The notes under the pieces were generated by a model. It had not been told where the DNA came from. It saw only the letters and a program-made list of their open reading frames with translations, and ran no database searches. The position numbers and the translations under genes are program-made. 64,000 bases of DNA, taken from contig NZ_SAWZ01000002.1 of assembly GCF_004122095.1 (NCBI RefSeq), positions 248,001 through 312,000 on the forward strand, written 5' to 3'. Origin of the DNA: Pseudoxanthomonas composti. Lineage in GTDB: Bacteria; Pseudomonadota; Gammaproteobacteria; Xanthomonadales; Xanthomonadaceae. This document shows positions 8,460-16,124 of the stretch, piece after piece (within the stretch, counting starts at the first letter, position 1; every line of letters begins with the position of its first letter).

Positions 8460-8790
8460 TTTGGATAAGCCGAGTCCGTTCGCGGCGCGGGCGTTCGGCT
8501 GGCGCGTGATGGTTAACGGGAGAGCACGTAGGTTGCCGATCGCCGGCTGGCAGGCCAATGACCCCACCGTGTGGACCGGCGCTGGACCTTGCCCCGCATA
8601 CGCCGATCTTGGCCGGCGGAGGTGCTGCGGTCCGCCTCGCTTGCGCCGGCGGAACAGGTCAAAGAGCCGAACCAGGCAAGACCGTGGCGACGCGACCGTT
8701 TTGCTCGACAGCTCAGTCGAGGTAGGAGAACAGGACAGCGAATCGGGAACCGAGCGGGCCAGTCAACGCTGCCACGCTCGCGTACCGCGT

Positions 8791-9594
8791 CTAGATCGCG
8801 TCCCGCAGCACCAGGCGCCGCAGGCTGGTGCCGGCCGGCCGGGCATTGGGGCCGAAGCGACGCTCGGCGAACACGATGGCCTGATCGTCCACCAGCACGA
8901 CCGTGCTGCACCGCGTGCCGTAGCGCTCGCCGGCAATGAACGGCGGCGATAGCGCCCGCTCCAGGACCACGCCCACGCCAGTGTCGGGCAGGGCCTCATC
9001 GGGTGCCGTGCTGGTGTCTGCCAGCGCGTCGAACAAGGGCTCCAGCGTCGGCAGATCCTGCTCGTCCAGGCTGCGCCCGGGGCGCTGCTCTTCCAGCCAG
9101 CGGTCGAGCGCATCGATGGCCCGCGTGCTCTTCGGCCAAGGCGCGTCGAAGGGTCCATTGGACATGGCGTGCAGGCCAGGCGTCACCTCGAGGTGCTGGA
9201 ACTGTGGGTGATTGCTGCAGAACTGCAACGTCCCAGCCTGCCAGGCCAGCAGGTTGAAGCGGCCGTAGCGCGGCGCGTCTGGCTCCAGCGACTGCAGGTA
9301 TTGCTGGGGTGAGGTGCTCCCGGTGACGTAGCCACGCACCAGCGCACCACGCGACAGCGGCCGCTGTTCCGGGTCCGGCCCGGCCCGCACGTTGGTGACC
9401 GCCGCCAAGCGCCCGCGCGTGGAGGCCAGCAACCAGCTGCCGCCCTGCTGCAGATCGCGGCCACCATAAACATCAGGAACGTCGGGGTCGGCCGCCGCCG
9501 CCAAGGCAGGGCGGCCATGGAACTCGTCGCGATTGGCGATCAGGGCCAGTCGGTAGCGCGGGTGGGTCCGCCAGCTGAGGGCAATCAGGCACAT
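8791..9594 (-). CDS. NRDE (TANGO2-like) family protein
   Basis: A 267-residue protein of the NRDE/TANGO2 family, named for its conserved Asn-Arg-Asp-Glu motif, here at residues 21-24 (LALIANRDEFHGRP). Cysteine is residue 2 (MCLIALSW), the position expected for an N-terminal nucleophile hydrolase-like fold. Further family blocks are GGRDLQQGGSWLLAS and AAVTNVRAG. Eukaryotic TANGO2 has been linked to haem trafficking and membrane metabolism; the bacterial role is unclear. Its start is divergent from the HD-family gene, about 90 bp away. Confidence 0.85.
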   Translation of the reverse strand: MCLIALSWRTHPRYRLALIANRDEFHGRPALAAAADPDVPDVYGGRDLQQGGSWLLASTRGRLAAVTNVRAGPDPEQRPLSRGALVRGYVTGSTSPQQYLQSLEPDAPRYGRFNLLAWQAGTLQFCSNHPQFQHLEVTPGLHAMSNGPFDAPWPKSTRAIDALDRWLEEQRPGRSLDEQDLPTLEPLFDALADTSTAPDEALPDTGVGVVLERALSPPFIAGERYGTRCSTVVLVDDQAIVFAERRFGPNARPAGTSLRRLVLRDAI

Positions 9595-9685
9595 GCCGCG
9601 CAGGCTAGCGCAGGTCGCGTTTGCAGGCAGCGAACCCTGGTGGCGACGCGTGCGCTGGCGCCGGCACGGCGTTAGCCTTGCCTGT

Positions 9686-10288
9686 ATGAGCGACCTTCTG
9701 CCTCTGGCACCCGAACAACAGGCCGCGCTGGAAGCGGCCTACGCCACGCCCCCGCGCGCCTACCACCATTTCGGTCACGCGCAGGATGTGCTGGAACAGG
9801 TTGAGCAGGTCCAGCGCGAGCTCGGCTGGCGCCATCCGGACGAGGTACGCATGGCGGCGCTCTACCACGACGCCATCTACGACCCGGCGCGCAAGGACAA
9901 CGAGGCGCGCTCGGCCGACCTGGCCCGCGCGCATCTCGCGCGCTGGATGCCCGCGCGCGTCGACGCTGAGCGGGTCGCCGAGCTGATCGTGCTCACCGCG
10001 CGCCACGGCCAGTTCAAGCCCGGCGAGCTGGATCCGGAGGCCGAACTGTTCCTGGACTGCGACATGGCCATCCTCGGCGCCGCCCCGGAGGCGTTCGATG
10101 CCTACCACCGCGGCATCGCCGCCGAGTACCGCCCGCACGTGCCCAGCTGGCTGTTCAAGCTCAAGCGCAAGCAGTTCCTCAAGGCCCTGCTGGGCGCCGA
10201 GCGCATCTACCTCAGCTCCCACTTCCACGCCCGCCTGGACGCGGCCGCCCGCGGCAACCTGCGGCGGGCGGTGACCGAAAAACGTTGA
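9686..10288 (+). CDS. predicted HD-superfamily metal-dependent phosphohydrolase
   Basis: A 200-residue HD-fold protein. Metal ligands of the fold are visible: H31 in YHHFGHAQDVL, H61-D62 in AALYHDAIYD, and a later Asp in LFLDCDMAILG. This is the COG4339-type family of stand-alone HD proteins, with no known physiological substrate. ATG 9686 is chosen because it gives the family N-terminus (MSDLLPLAPEQQAALEAAY); the frame is open about 90 bases further upstream into the divergent promoter region. Confidence 0.8.
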   Translation: MSDLLPLAPEQQAALEAAYATPPRAYHHFGHAQDVLEQVEQVQRELGWRHPDEVRMAALYHDAIYDPARKDNEARSADLARAHLARWMPARVDAERVAELIVLTARHGQFKPGELDPEAELFLDCDMAILGAAPEAFDAYHRGIAAEYRPHVPSWLFKLKRKQFLKALLGAERIYLSSHFHARLDAAARGNLRRAVTEKR

Positions 10289-10300
10289 GCTGAGCTTGAA

Positions 10301-10329
10301 TTGAAGAGAGACTGATGACGGCCGATATC
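10301..10329 (+). promoter_or_regulatory. possible promoter of the GNAT/borosin-like block
   Basis: TTGAAG (10301-10306) and GATATC (10324-10329) are 17 bp apart, giving a weak sigma70-like arrangement just before the GNAT gene. This is the first non-coding stretch after the HD gene, so a promoter for the next four genes is expected near here. Confidence 0.3.
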
Positions 10330-10361
10330 CCTGTCAGACGAAGGGATTGAAGGTCGGAGAC

Positions 10362-10895
10362 ATGCCTGAGCTGGTTCTGGAAAGTTCGCGCATGCGCTTG
10401 CGCCTGATGACAGGAGATGACTGGGCGCTCTATTCGGGGTACTACACTAGCGCTGAGGTCATGAGACACATCGTCGAGCCGATGTCGGAGGGGCAGGCTA
10501 GAACGGCATTCGCCAGGGTGTGTAAGGCTAATGCGGGGGGGAAGGGGGCATATGTCGCCTGGGTGTGTGTTGAAAAGGGCACAGGGGCAGCGATCGGCAT
10601 GTCGGCGTTGATGCTTGAGGGGGGCGTTGGCGAAGTCGGTACTATCATCTCCGATGGCTGGCATTCCAAAGGTCTTGGGGCTGAAGCGACAGCAGCCATC
10701 GCCGGATATGCTTTGCAGAGGCCGGACGTGCAGGTGGTCATGACCCGCCATCGCGTTGGAAATACCGCCGCTGAAGGTTTGATGGCGAAGTTGGACTTCA
10801 TCAAAGAAGCGGAGCCGAGAGGGGACGGCTTGCAGTACTGGTTGCTTAATAAGCAGGCGGCGAGCCACGTGCCGACGCATGGCCTTACAAGTTAG
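10362..10895 (+). CDS. GNAT N-acetyltransferase (RimJ/RimL-like)
   Basis: A 177-residue GNAT acetyltransferase of the RimJ/RimL type, which transfers acetyl from acetyl-CoA to amines, often protein N-termini. The N-terminal strand ESSRMRLRLMTGDDW and the segment GTIISDGWHSKGLGAEATAAIAGYA (acetyl-CoA binding, residues 99-123) are typical, followed by VMTRHRVGNTAAEGLMAKLDF. ATG 10362 is preferred over an in-frame TTG at 10347 because a purine-rich GGAG stretch precedes it. Base composition is visibly less GC-rich than the flanks. The methyltransferase gene follows after 41 bp, so it may be co-transcribed with, and modify the product of, the borosin-like genes; that link is only inferred. Confidence 0.8.
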   Translation: MPELVLESSRMRLRLMTGDDWALYSGYYTSAEVMRHIVEPMSEGQARTAFARVCKANAGGKGAYVAWVCVEKGTGAAIGMSALMLEGGVGEVGTIISDGWHSKGLGAEATAAIAGYALQRPDVQVVMTRHRVGNTAAEGLMAKLDFIKEAEPRGDGLQYWLLNKQAASHVPTHGLTS

Positions 10896-10936
10896 GAGAG
10901 GTTTTTGACTCAGTGGGCTGATACTGGAATCTCGCC

Positions 10937-11722
10937 GTGACCCCGGGCGCGCTCGTCTGTGTAGGTGTCGGCATCACCCTGGGCGCCCACATTGGCGCAC
11001 GTTCCCGCGCTTACATCGAAAGAGCGGACGTCGTGTTTTGCGCGCTCTCCGATTCCCTGGTGGAGGCCTGGGTCTCGAGCATGAACAAGGATGTGCGCAG
11101 CCTTCAGGGTTATTACAGAGAGGGTGCATCCCGGCGCAGGAGTTACGATGAGATGGTCGAGGCCGTTCTCTTCGAGGTGAGGCTGGGCCGGAAGGTCTGC
11201 ATGGCGCTCTACGGTCATCCGGGCGTGTTTGCCGTCATTGCTCACGAGGCAATCCGCCGCGCCCGGGATGAGGGGTTCAGCGCACTCATGGAGGCAGGTG
11301 TTTCGTCCGAGGATTGCCTATATGCTGACTTGGGAATTGATCCGGCGGATCAGGGTTGCCAGCATTACGAGGCGACGCAGTTCATGATCTATCAGCGTTT
11401 GATAGATCCGACGGCTTACCTCGTTCTATGGCAAATTGGACTGGCTGGCGACAGAACGTTGGCGAGGCGGTCAGTGCGAGCGGAACATCTCGCCTTACTG
11501 GTTGGGAAGCTCGAGCATCTTTACCCGCTGCAACATGTGGTCACACTATACGAGGCTGCTACCACGGCAATTGCGGAGCCAAGAATTAGAAGAGTCGCGC
11601 TTGCAGACCTGGCGAGCCAGGAGATTGGAATGGCGGAGACGCTGGTGGTCCCTCCGTCGCAGGGGATGCGGGCGGATATGGCGATGATGCAGCGTCTCGA
11701 GGCTTTGGATCGGTTGAACTGA
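10937..11722 (+). CDS. tetrapyrrole-methylase-like enzyme; candidate borosin alpha-N-methyltransferase (SonM-like)
   Basis: A 261-residue SAM-dependent methyltransferase of the tetrapyrrole methylase fold. Length and block order match SonM, the split-borosin peptide backbone N-methyltransferase of Shewanella: GALVCVGVGITLGAHIGARS at the N-terminus, RRRSYDEMVEAVL (residues 66-78, carrying the Arg/Tyr pair implicated in backbone methylation), ALYGHPGVFAVIAHEA (GHPG at 93-96, SAM pocket), and CLYADLGIDPADQGCQHYEAT followed by LWQIGLAGDRTL. Porphyrin or corrin methylases do not carry the last two blocks. GTG start at 10937 gives the same N-terminus as the family. The next gene, 22 bp downstream, encodes an 89-residue peptide with borosin-precursor features. 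No porphyrin or cobalamin genes are nearby. Assignment rests on remembered family sequences, not on a search. Confidence 0.85.
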   Translation: MTPGALVCVGVGITLGAHIGARSRAYIERADVVFCALSDSLVEAWVSSMNKDVRSLQGYYREGASRRRSYDEMVEAVLFEVRLGRKVCMALYGHPGVFAVIAHEAIRRARDEGFSALMEAGVSSEDCLYADLGIDPADQGCQHYEATQFMIYQRLIDPTAYLVLWQIGLAGDRTLARRSVRAEHLALLVGKLEHLYPLQHVVTLYEAATTAIAEPRIRRVALADLASQEIGMAETLVVPPSQGMRADMAMMQRLEALDRLN

Positions 11723-11744
11723 TTTTTTTGACTATGGGGGATAT

Positions 11745-12014
11745 ATGCGTGCAATTGTTTCAAAAGTAGAAGAGATTGGCGCTTCGGCGCTTTTGTTCGG
11801 TACATTGGATCAGGTTTTGGGGGATGATCTGCCGGCACAGGGGGCAAGCGCGATCCGCAATGGTGATGTCTCAGCGCTGCGTGACATGCTGGGCGTCAGT
11901 CAGTTCATGATGTGTGCGATCTGGCCGGTTAAGGAAGGGGACGGCGATCATGAGGACGGGGAAAGGAAGGATGGGGACGACCACCAAGAAGACGATCGCG
12001 ATCTTCCGGAGTAA
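11745..12014 (+). CDS. candidate split-borosin precursor peptide
   Basis: An 89-residue peptide encoded 22 bp after the SonM-like methyltransferase, with GGGGG (11736-11740) as ribosome site. Residues 1-26 look helical (KVEEIGASALLFGTLDQVLG). Residues 28-50 (DLPAQGASAIRNGDVSALRDML) have the helix-Gly-Asp-helix pattern of the borosin-binding domain of SonA-like precursors. A hydrophobic stretch VSQFMMCAIWPV (51-62) follows and is the likely methylated core. The tail, residues 63-89, is very acidic (EGDGDHEDGERKDGDD and so on). It has no signal peptide or membrane segment and resembles no enzyme. It overlaps the GGDEF gene. What the mature product is, and whether it is released by proteolysis, is unknown. 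Confidence 0.75.
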   Translation: MRAIVSKVEEIGASALLFGTLDQVLGDDLPAQGASAIRNGDVSALRDMLGVSQFMMCAIWPVKEGDGDHEDGERKDGDDHQEDDRDLPE

Positions 12015-13836
12015 TCGGCGGGTTTATCTGTCGGTCGCCCTTGGGGTCTGCGTCTTATTCGCTACCGCTGCGTCGGCTTCGCAGCCCAGGCCGATCGGCA
12101 TGGTGCTGGATGAGGCCGACGCCATGCGCAGCGATGCCAACAGGTCGAGATTTGCGGAGCTTCTCGAAGAGTTGAATCATCGAGTTGCAGAGGCATCGGA
12201 GGAGCAGAGCGAACAGATCTCCTATCTCAATGCGTATCGAACCGCACTCGCCGGCAGTTACAAACAAGCCATCGCCGAGGCAGTTGACCTCTTTCAGCGT
12301 TCGAAGAACGCAGACATGCGTTTCCGCGCGGCCGCCTTGGCGCTCAACGGAATGGCGGTACAGGCGGATTACACAGGGGGCCTCCGGCAGCTCGAGTCCA
12401 TTTTGCCGCTGGTCGACCAAGTCAAGAACATCGAAGTCCGTCGGCAGGGCCTCGGGGCTGGCGCCACGCTTTACAACCAGGTCGGCCAGTACGAGCTGGC
12501 AATTCCGCTTCTCGAGAAAATCCGGCAAGGCGGCGGGCTGAGTCCCAGAACATCGTGTTTTACCAATTACGCGGAACTCGAGGCTCTGCAGGGCTTGGGA
12601 CGTTTTCCGGAGGATGGGACGGCGGACCGTTACGCATCCAAGTGCGAGGGGAATGGAGAGAAGCTGGTCGCTGTTTTCATTCGCTCTTTCATCGCTCGTT
12701 CGCTGAAGGCACAAGGAAAGATCGACGAAGCCAGCAGGCTACTGGAACGTTTGAGTCGTGAGGCTCATGACATTGGCTATCCGGCACAGATTTCCCAAGT
12801 CGACTCGCTGCTCGCTGAAGTTCGCCTTCTCCGGCACGATCTCGAAGGCGCGTTGCGGGCATCAGCCTCGGCCGTGGCGGCCGGCGAAAAGACGCCGACT
12901 TCCGCTGTTTCTCTTGTTTCGGCCTACAAGACCCAGTACCAGGTTGCGGAGACCCGAGGGGATACGATACGCGCCTTGGCTGCCTACAAGCTCTACATGC
13001 AGGCAGATAAGCAGAACATCGATCAGGTCAAAGCCAAGGAACTGGCTTATCAGATCGTGAGGCATGAGACACAGCAGAAGGCGCAGCAGATCTCGCTGCT
13101 CAGTAAGCAGAATGAGGTGTTGCGGCTCCAGCAGCAGGTCGACAAGCAGTCCGCGCAGAACTCCCGGCTGATGGTGTTGCTGATGCTGCTGGTTTGCGGT
13201 TTCGTGGGCTACTGGGCCTACAAGGTCAAGCGCGTGCAGATCTCGCTCAAGCGCTGGGCCGAGACCGATGCGCTGACGCAGGTCAGCAACCGCCACAGCT
13301 TCTCCCAGACCAGTCGGAATGCGCTCACCGATGCGGCCCGCGATGGCGAGGAGGTGGCGATGGTCATGTTCGACCTGGACCACTTCAAGGCCATCAACGA
13401 TCGCTTCGGCCATGGCACCGGCGATTGGGTGTTGAAGGAGGTCGCAGAGGTTTGCCGCAGCTTCTGCCGCCGGGTGGACCAGATCGGTCGGCTGGGCGGG
13501 GAGGAGTTCGCTTTCCTGCTGCGCGGTTACGATGCGCGCTCGGCGGTGCGGCTGTCCGACGACTGTCGCGCGCGGCTGGCGTCGATCGACACCGCGCCCA
13601 GTGGGCACAGCTTCGTGGTCACCGGCAGCTTCGGCGTCACCACGACAGCCCTATCCGGCTACGACCTCACGCGCCTGCTCTCGCACGCCGACAACGCGCT
13701 TTATCGCGCCAAGCGGGAAGGGCGCAACCGCGTCTATCTCTATGAACCGGCCGCGGTTTCGGTGGAGTCGCAGTTCGGAGAGGTCATGGCGGACAACGTG
13801 GTGCCGCTCAAGGCCGAGCCCGCGGCCTGGGCCTGA
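11950..13836 (+). CDS. membrane diguanylate cyclase with periplasmic TPR-like sensor
   Basis: A 628-residue GGDEF protein that should make cyclic-di-GMP. An N-terminal signal/anchor (RVYLSVALGVCVLFATAASAS) is followed by about 340 residues of helical TPR-like repeats, a Gln-rich coiled coil (about 370-405), a transmembrane helix (about 407-427) and a C-terminal GGDEF domain. The active site is G516-G-E-E-F520, and an inhibitory-site RxxD motif (507-510) sits five residues before it, so both catalysis and product inhibition look intact. The start is uncertain: ATG 11950 (used) or ATG 11971 (preceded by GGAAAGGAAGG). Either overlaps the peptide gene by 44-65 bp, suggesting translational coupling. 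The 5' part of the gene is less GC-rich than the GGDEF part. Any functional link to the peptide is unproven. Confidence 0.88.
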   Translation: MRTGKGRMGTTTKKTIAIFRSNRRVYLSVALGVCVLFATAASASQPRPIGMVLDEADAMRSDANRSRFAELLEELNHRVAEASEEQSEQISYLNAYRTALAGSYKQAIAEAVDLFQRSKNADMRFRAAALALNGMAVQADYTGGLRQLESILPLVDQVKNIEVRRQGLGAGATLYNQVGQYELAIPLLEKIRQGGGLSPRTSCFTNYAELEALQGLGRFPEDGTADRYASKCEGNGEKLVAVFIRSFIARSLKAQGKIDEASRLLERLSREAHDIGYPAQISQVDSLLAEVRLLRHDLEGALRASASAVAAGEKTPTSAVSLVSAYKTQYQVAETRGDTIRALAAYKLYMQADKQNIDQVKAKELAYQIVRHETQQKAQQISLLSKQNEVLRLQQQVDKQSAQNSRLMVLLMLLVCGFVGYWAYKVKRVQISLKRWAETDALTQVSNRHSFSQTSRNALTDAARDGEEVAMVMFDLDHFKAINDRFGHGTGDWVLKEVAEVCRSFCRRVDQIGRLGGEEFAFLLRGYDARSAVRLSDDCRARLASIDTAPSGHSFVVTGSFGVTTTALSGYDLTRLLSHADNALYRAKREGRNRVYLYEPAAVSVESQFGEVMADNVVPLKAEPAAWA

Positions 13837-13867
13837 GGGCGATACGGGCCCGAACCTGCTTTTCGCG

Positions 13868-13890
13868 TCGGCCCGCCTCGTGCGGGCCGA
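13868..13890 (+). terminator. hairpin after GGDEF gene
   Basis: TCGGCCCGC and GCGGGCCGA form a perfect 9-bp stem with loop CTCGT, 31 bp after the GGDEF stop codon. Only a short TGCTTT follows, so it is a weak intrinsic terminator. Confidence 0.5.
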
Positions 13891-14080
13891 TGCTTTAACG
13901 GGATGGAGACCTGCCTCGGAGATGATTGCTCGCGTGTGAGTCATGCGCACAGACGTGTATGGTCAGACAGCGCCCCGTGTCACCTCATGATCTCCTGTGA
14001 CCCAATCCCGAGTGCGCCTGCTTTCGCGTCGCCTTGACCGCCCCTGGCCCCACGATGCGGTTTTCAACAGGAGACGGCCG

Positions 14081-14293
14081 ATGGCCACTTCGCCGCCACC
14101 GTGGAGGAAGGCGCCGCCGCGCACGAGGGCCAAGGTCATCCTGACCGAGGCGCAGAAGGAGGAGGCGCGCGAGCGCGCCGAAGCCAACGGCCGCCGCTAC
14201 CCCAATCTGATCGACAACATGTACGTCACCCGCAAGGCCAAGGCGGACGGCACGGCACGCGTGGCGGGCCAGCAAAGGAGCGATGAGCCATGA
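14081..14293 (+). CDS. small basic hypothetical protein
   Basis: A 70-residue protein (MATSPPPWRKAPPRTRAKV...) with a basic, Pro-rich N-terminus, a charged helix TEAQKEEARERAEANGRRYP and the segment NLIDNMYVTRKAKAD. A good ribosome site, AGGAGA, lies 6 bases before ATG 14081, which is why this start is preferred over an upstream in-frame ATG. The stop codon overlaps the start of the next small gene (ATGA). I do not recognise a characterised function. Confidence 0.65.
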   Translation: MATSPPPWRKAPPRTRAKVILTEAQKEEARERAEANGRRYPNLIDNMYVTRKAKADGTARVAGQQRSDEP

Positions 14294-14442
14294 GCTGGAT
14301 CGGCCTGTTGATCATCATCGTGTGCGTATGGCTGGCGCTGAAAGCAGCTGGCGTGCTGCTCAAGCTGCTGCTGTGGGCGCTGGTGTTGTTCGGGGTGTAC
14401 TGGCTGCTGGCGCCGCTGCTGGGACTGCCTTGGATCCTCTGA
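14290..14442 (+). CDS. 50-residue membrane protein
   Basis: A 50-residue very hydrophobic peptide, MSWIGLLIIIVCVWLALKAA followed by GVLLKLLLWALVLFGVYWLL and a short end, predicted to form two transmembrane helices. Its ATG overlaps the stop codon of the preceding gene (ATGA at 14290-14293), typical of translational coupling, which is the main support that it is a real gene. Function is unknown. Confidence 0.6.
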   Translation: MSWIGLLIIIVCVWLALKAAGVLLKLLLWALVLFGVYWLLAPLLGLPWIL

Positions 14443-14762
14443 GGGCGCGCGGTCTACGCAGTGCATGAAGGATTCCGGAACAAGCCGTACACCCATGGTG
14501 TAATGCCGCTGCAGTGCGGGCGTCACCGGAATTCAACGACATGCCCGCTACAGTGCGCGCACGTCCGCATCCGCCGAGCCGCTGGTGTACAAGCCTCGGG
14601 ATGGCCCGTGCGGACGACCAATCGATCGACGCGTAATACGTATCGACACACAGCGCGCCGCTGGGCCAGTGCCCAGCGGCGTTTCTGTTGAGTGGGGTCG
14701 CGGCGCGAGGGCTGCGGCGATGCAGCACTTACCGCGCGAGCGCCCGTGGGTTGGATGTCGCG
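14443..14762. other. 320-bp intergenic region
   Basis: No gene is supported between the small membrane protein and the convergent flavoprotein gene. The only clear structure is the terminator-like hairpin at 14656-14681. I looked for a tRNA-like T-arm and found none. Confidence 0.5.
14656..14681 (+). terminator. strong hairpin terminator
   Basis: CGCCGCTGGGC and GCCCAGCGGCG pair perfectly over 11 bp around loop CAGT and are followed by TTTCTGTT. This is a good intrinsic terminator for rightward transcription. Confidence 0.75.
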
Positions 14763-16019
14763 TCACCGCGCCAGCCAACGCACGGCGGCCTGCCCGGCGC
14801 GCCTGCCACTGGCAAAGCTGGCCGTGAACAGATATCCGCCGGTCGGCGCTTCCCAGTCCAGCATTTCTCCGGCACAGAACACGCCGGGCAGGGCGTGCAG
14901 CATCAGCGAGGCGTCGGCCGCATCGCTGCGCACACCACCGGCGCTGCTGATGGCCTCGGCAACCGGGCGCGGGCGCAGCAGGGTCAGTGGCAGGCGGTGG
15001 ATGGCCTGCGCGAGCTGCTCGCCGTCCTGCAGGGCGTCCTTGGTGAGGACTTCATGGATCAATGCGGTCTTGGCCCCTTGCAGGTGCACCTGCCGACGCA
15101 GGAATTCGCTCAGGCTGCGTCCCTTGCGGGGGCGGGACAGTGCCTGTCGCAACTGCTCCAGCGACTGGCCCGGTGCCAGATCCAGGTGCAGGACTGCCTG
15201 TCCGTCGCGGGCAATGGTCTCGCGCAGGTCCGCGGCCAGCGCGTAGACCAGGCTGCCTTCGATGCCGGTGGCGGTCACGACGCATTCGCCTTGCTGCCAC
15301 TTGGCCTGGCCGTGCAGGTCGGTCCAGTGCGCGACCACCGGCTTGAGCGGGGCCCCGGCGTGGCGCTGGGCCATGTGCGGGCTCCAGCCGATGTCGAAGC
15401 CACAATTGGCTGGTTGCAAGGGCTCGACGCCGACCCCACGCGCCGCCAGCAGCGCCTGCCAGGCGCCGTCGGAGCCCAGTTGCGGCCAGCTGGCCCCGCC
15501 CAGCGCCAGCACCGTGGCCCGGCTGTGCAGGGCAAGGCGGTTGCCGGCATGCTCGAAGGTGAGGGCGCCTTGCTCGTTCCAGCCGGTCCAGCGGTGACCG
15601 ACATGGAAGCGTACCCCGGCCTCGCGCAGGCGCCGCACCCATCCGCGCAGCAAGGGCGCGGCCTTCAGGTCACTGGGGAACACCCGTCCTGAACTGCCGA
15701 CGAAGGTCTCAACGCCCAGGCCGCGCGCCCAGGCGCGCAAGTCCTCGGGCCCGAAGTCCTGCAACCAGGCGGCGACCTGCGGCGCGCGTTCGCGATAGCG
15801 GGCGATGAACTGGGGCAGCGGTTCGGAATGGGTCAGGTTCATCCCGCCCTTGCCGGCGATCAGGAACTTGCGCCCGACCGAGCCCTTGGCCTCGAACAGA
15901 TCGACCTCGATGCCAGCGGCGCGGGCGGTCTCGGCGGCCATCAGCCCGGCCGGGCCACCGCCGATGATGACCAGACCCGATGCGCGGGCGGGGAGTGGGG
16001 AGTACGAAACGTCAGGCAT
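14763..16019 (-). CDS. HI0933-family flavoprotein (TIGR03862-like)
   Basis: A 418-residue FAD-binding oxidoreductase of the HI0933/BaiN superfamily. The dinucleotide-binding motif is GLVIIGGGPAGLMAAETARAAG (residues 15-36), followed by SVGRKFLIAGKGGMNLTHSE, the family block that contacts FAD, and ALGGASWPQLGSDG. The C-terminus ends with GVFCAGEMLDWEAPTGGYLF and ASGRRAG, also typical. Substrate is unknown. A second, more distant HI0933-family protein is encoded at 22678-23865. The gene is convergent with the small-gene pair at 14.1-14.4 kb and divergent from the serine hydrolase gene. Confidence 0.85.
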   Translation of the reverse strand: MPDVSYSPLPARASGLVIIGGGPAGLMAAETARAAGIEVDLFEAKGSVGRKFLIAGKGGMNLTHSEPLPQFIARYRERAPQVAAWLQDFGPEDLRAWARGLGVETFVGSSGRVFPSDLKAAPLLRGWVRRLREAGVRFHVGHRWTGWNEQGALTFEHAGNRLALHSRATVLALGGASWPQLGSDGAWQALLAARGVGVEPLQPANCGFDIGWSPHMAQRHAGAPLKPVVAHWTDLHGQAKWQQGECVVTATGIEGSLVYALAADLRETIARDGQAVLHLDLAPGQSLEQLRQALSRPRKGRSLSEFLRRQVHLQGAKTALIHEVLTKDALQDGEQLAQAIHRLPLTLLRPRPVAEAISSAGGVRSDAADASLMLHALPGVFCAGEMLDWEAPTGGYLFTASFASGRRAGQAAVRWLAR

Positions 16020-16124
16020 CCGGCCATTATGCCGGGCCGCTCGCCGTGACCGATGGCAGGCCCGCAGCGACGGCGTGCTGCGCTACCGTAGCGGCTGGAT
16101 GATCGATCACACCGGGGATTGGCG

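Larger units (their letters stand above)
8297..8790. other. 494-bp intergenic region upstream of acyltransferase operon
   Basis: No supported gene. It separates the acyltransferase operon start from the 3' end of the leftward NRDE gene, so it contains the operon promoter. Three symmetrical elements are visible: a 14-bp palindrome (8334-8347), a GC-rich hairpin (8374-8399) and a 19-bp palindrome (8441-8459). Confidence 0.6.

Noticed and set aside
8461-8952. A 163-codon + strand frame in front of and overlapping the NRDE gene
   Set aside because: Arg/Pro/Cys-rich without domain; overlaps the 3' end of a well-supported gene on the other strand.
10937-11722. Reading the methyltransferase as a cobalamin or siroheme biosynthesis enzyme
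   Set aside because: No other cofactor genes nearby, and the blocks after the GHPG motif are those of peptide backbone methyltransferases.
14443-14655. A tRNA or small RNA gene before the strong hairpin
   Set aside because: No T-arm consensus or cloverleaf could be drawn; only the hairpin is solid.
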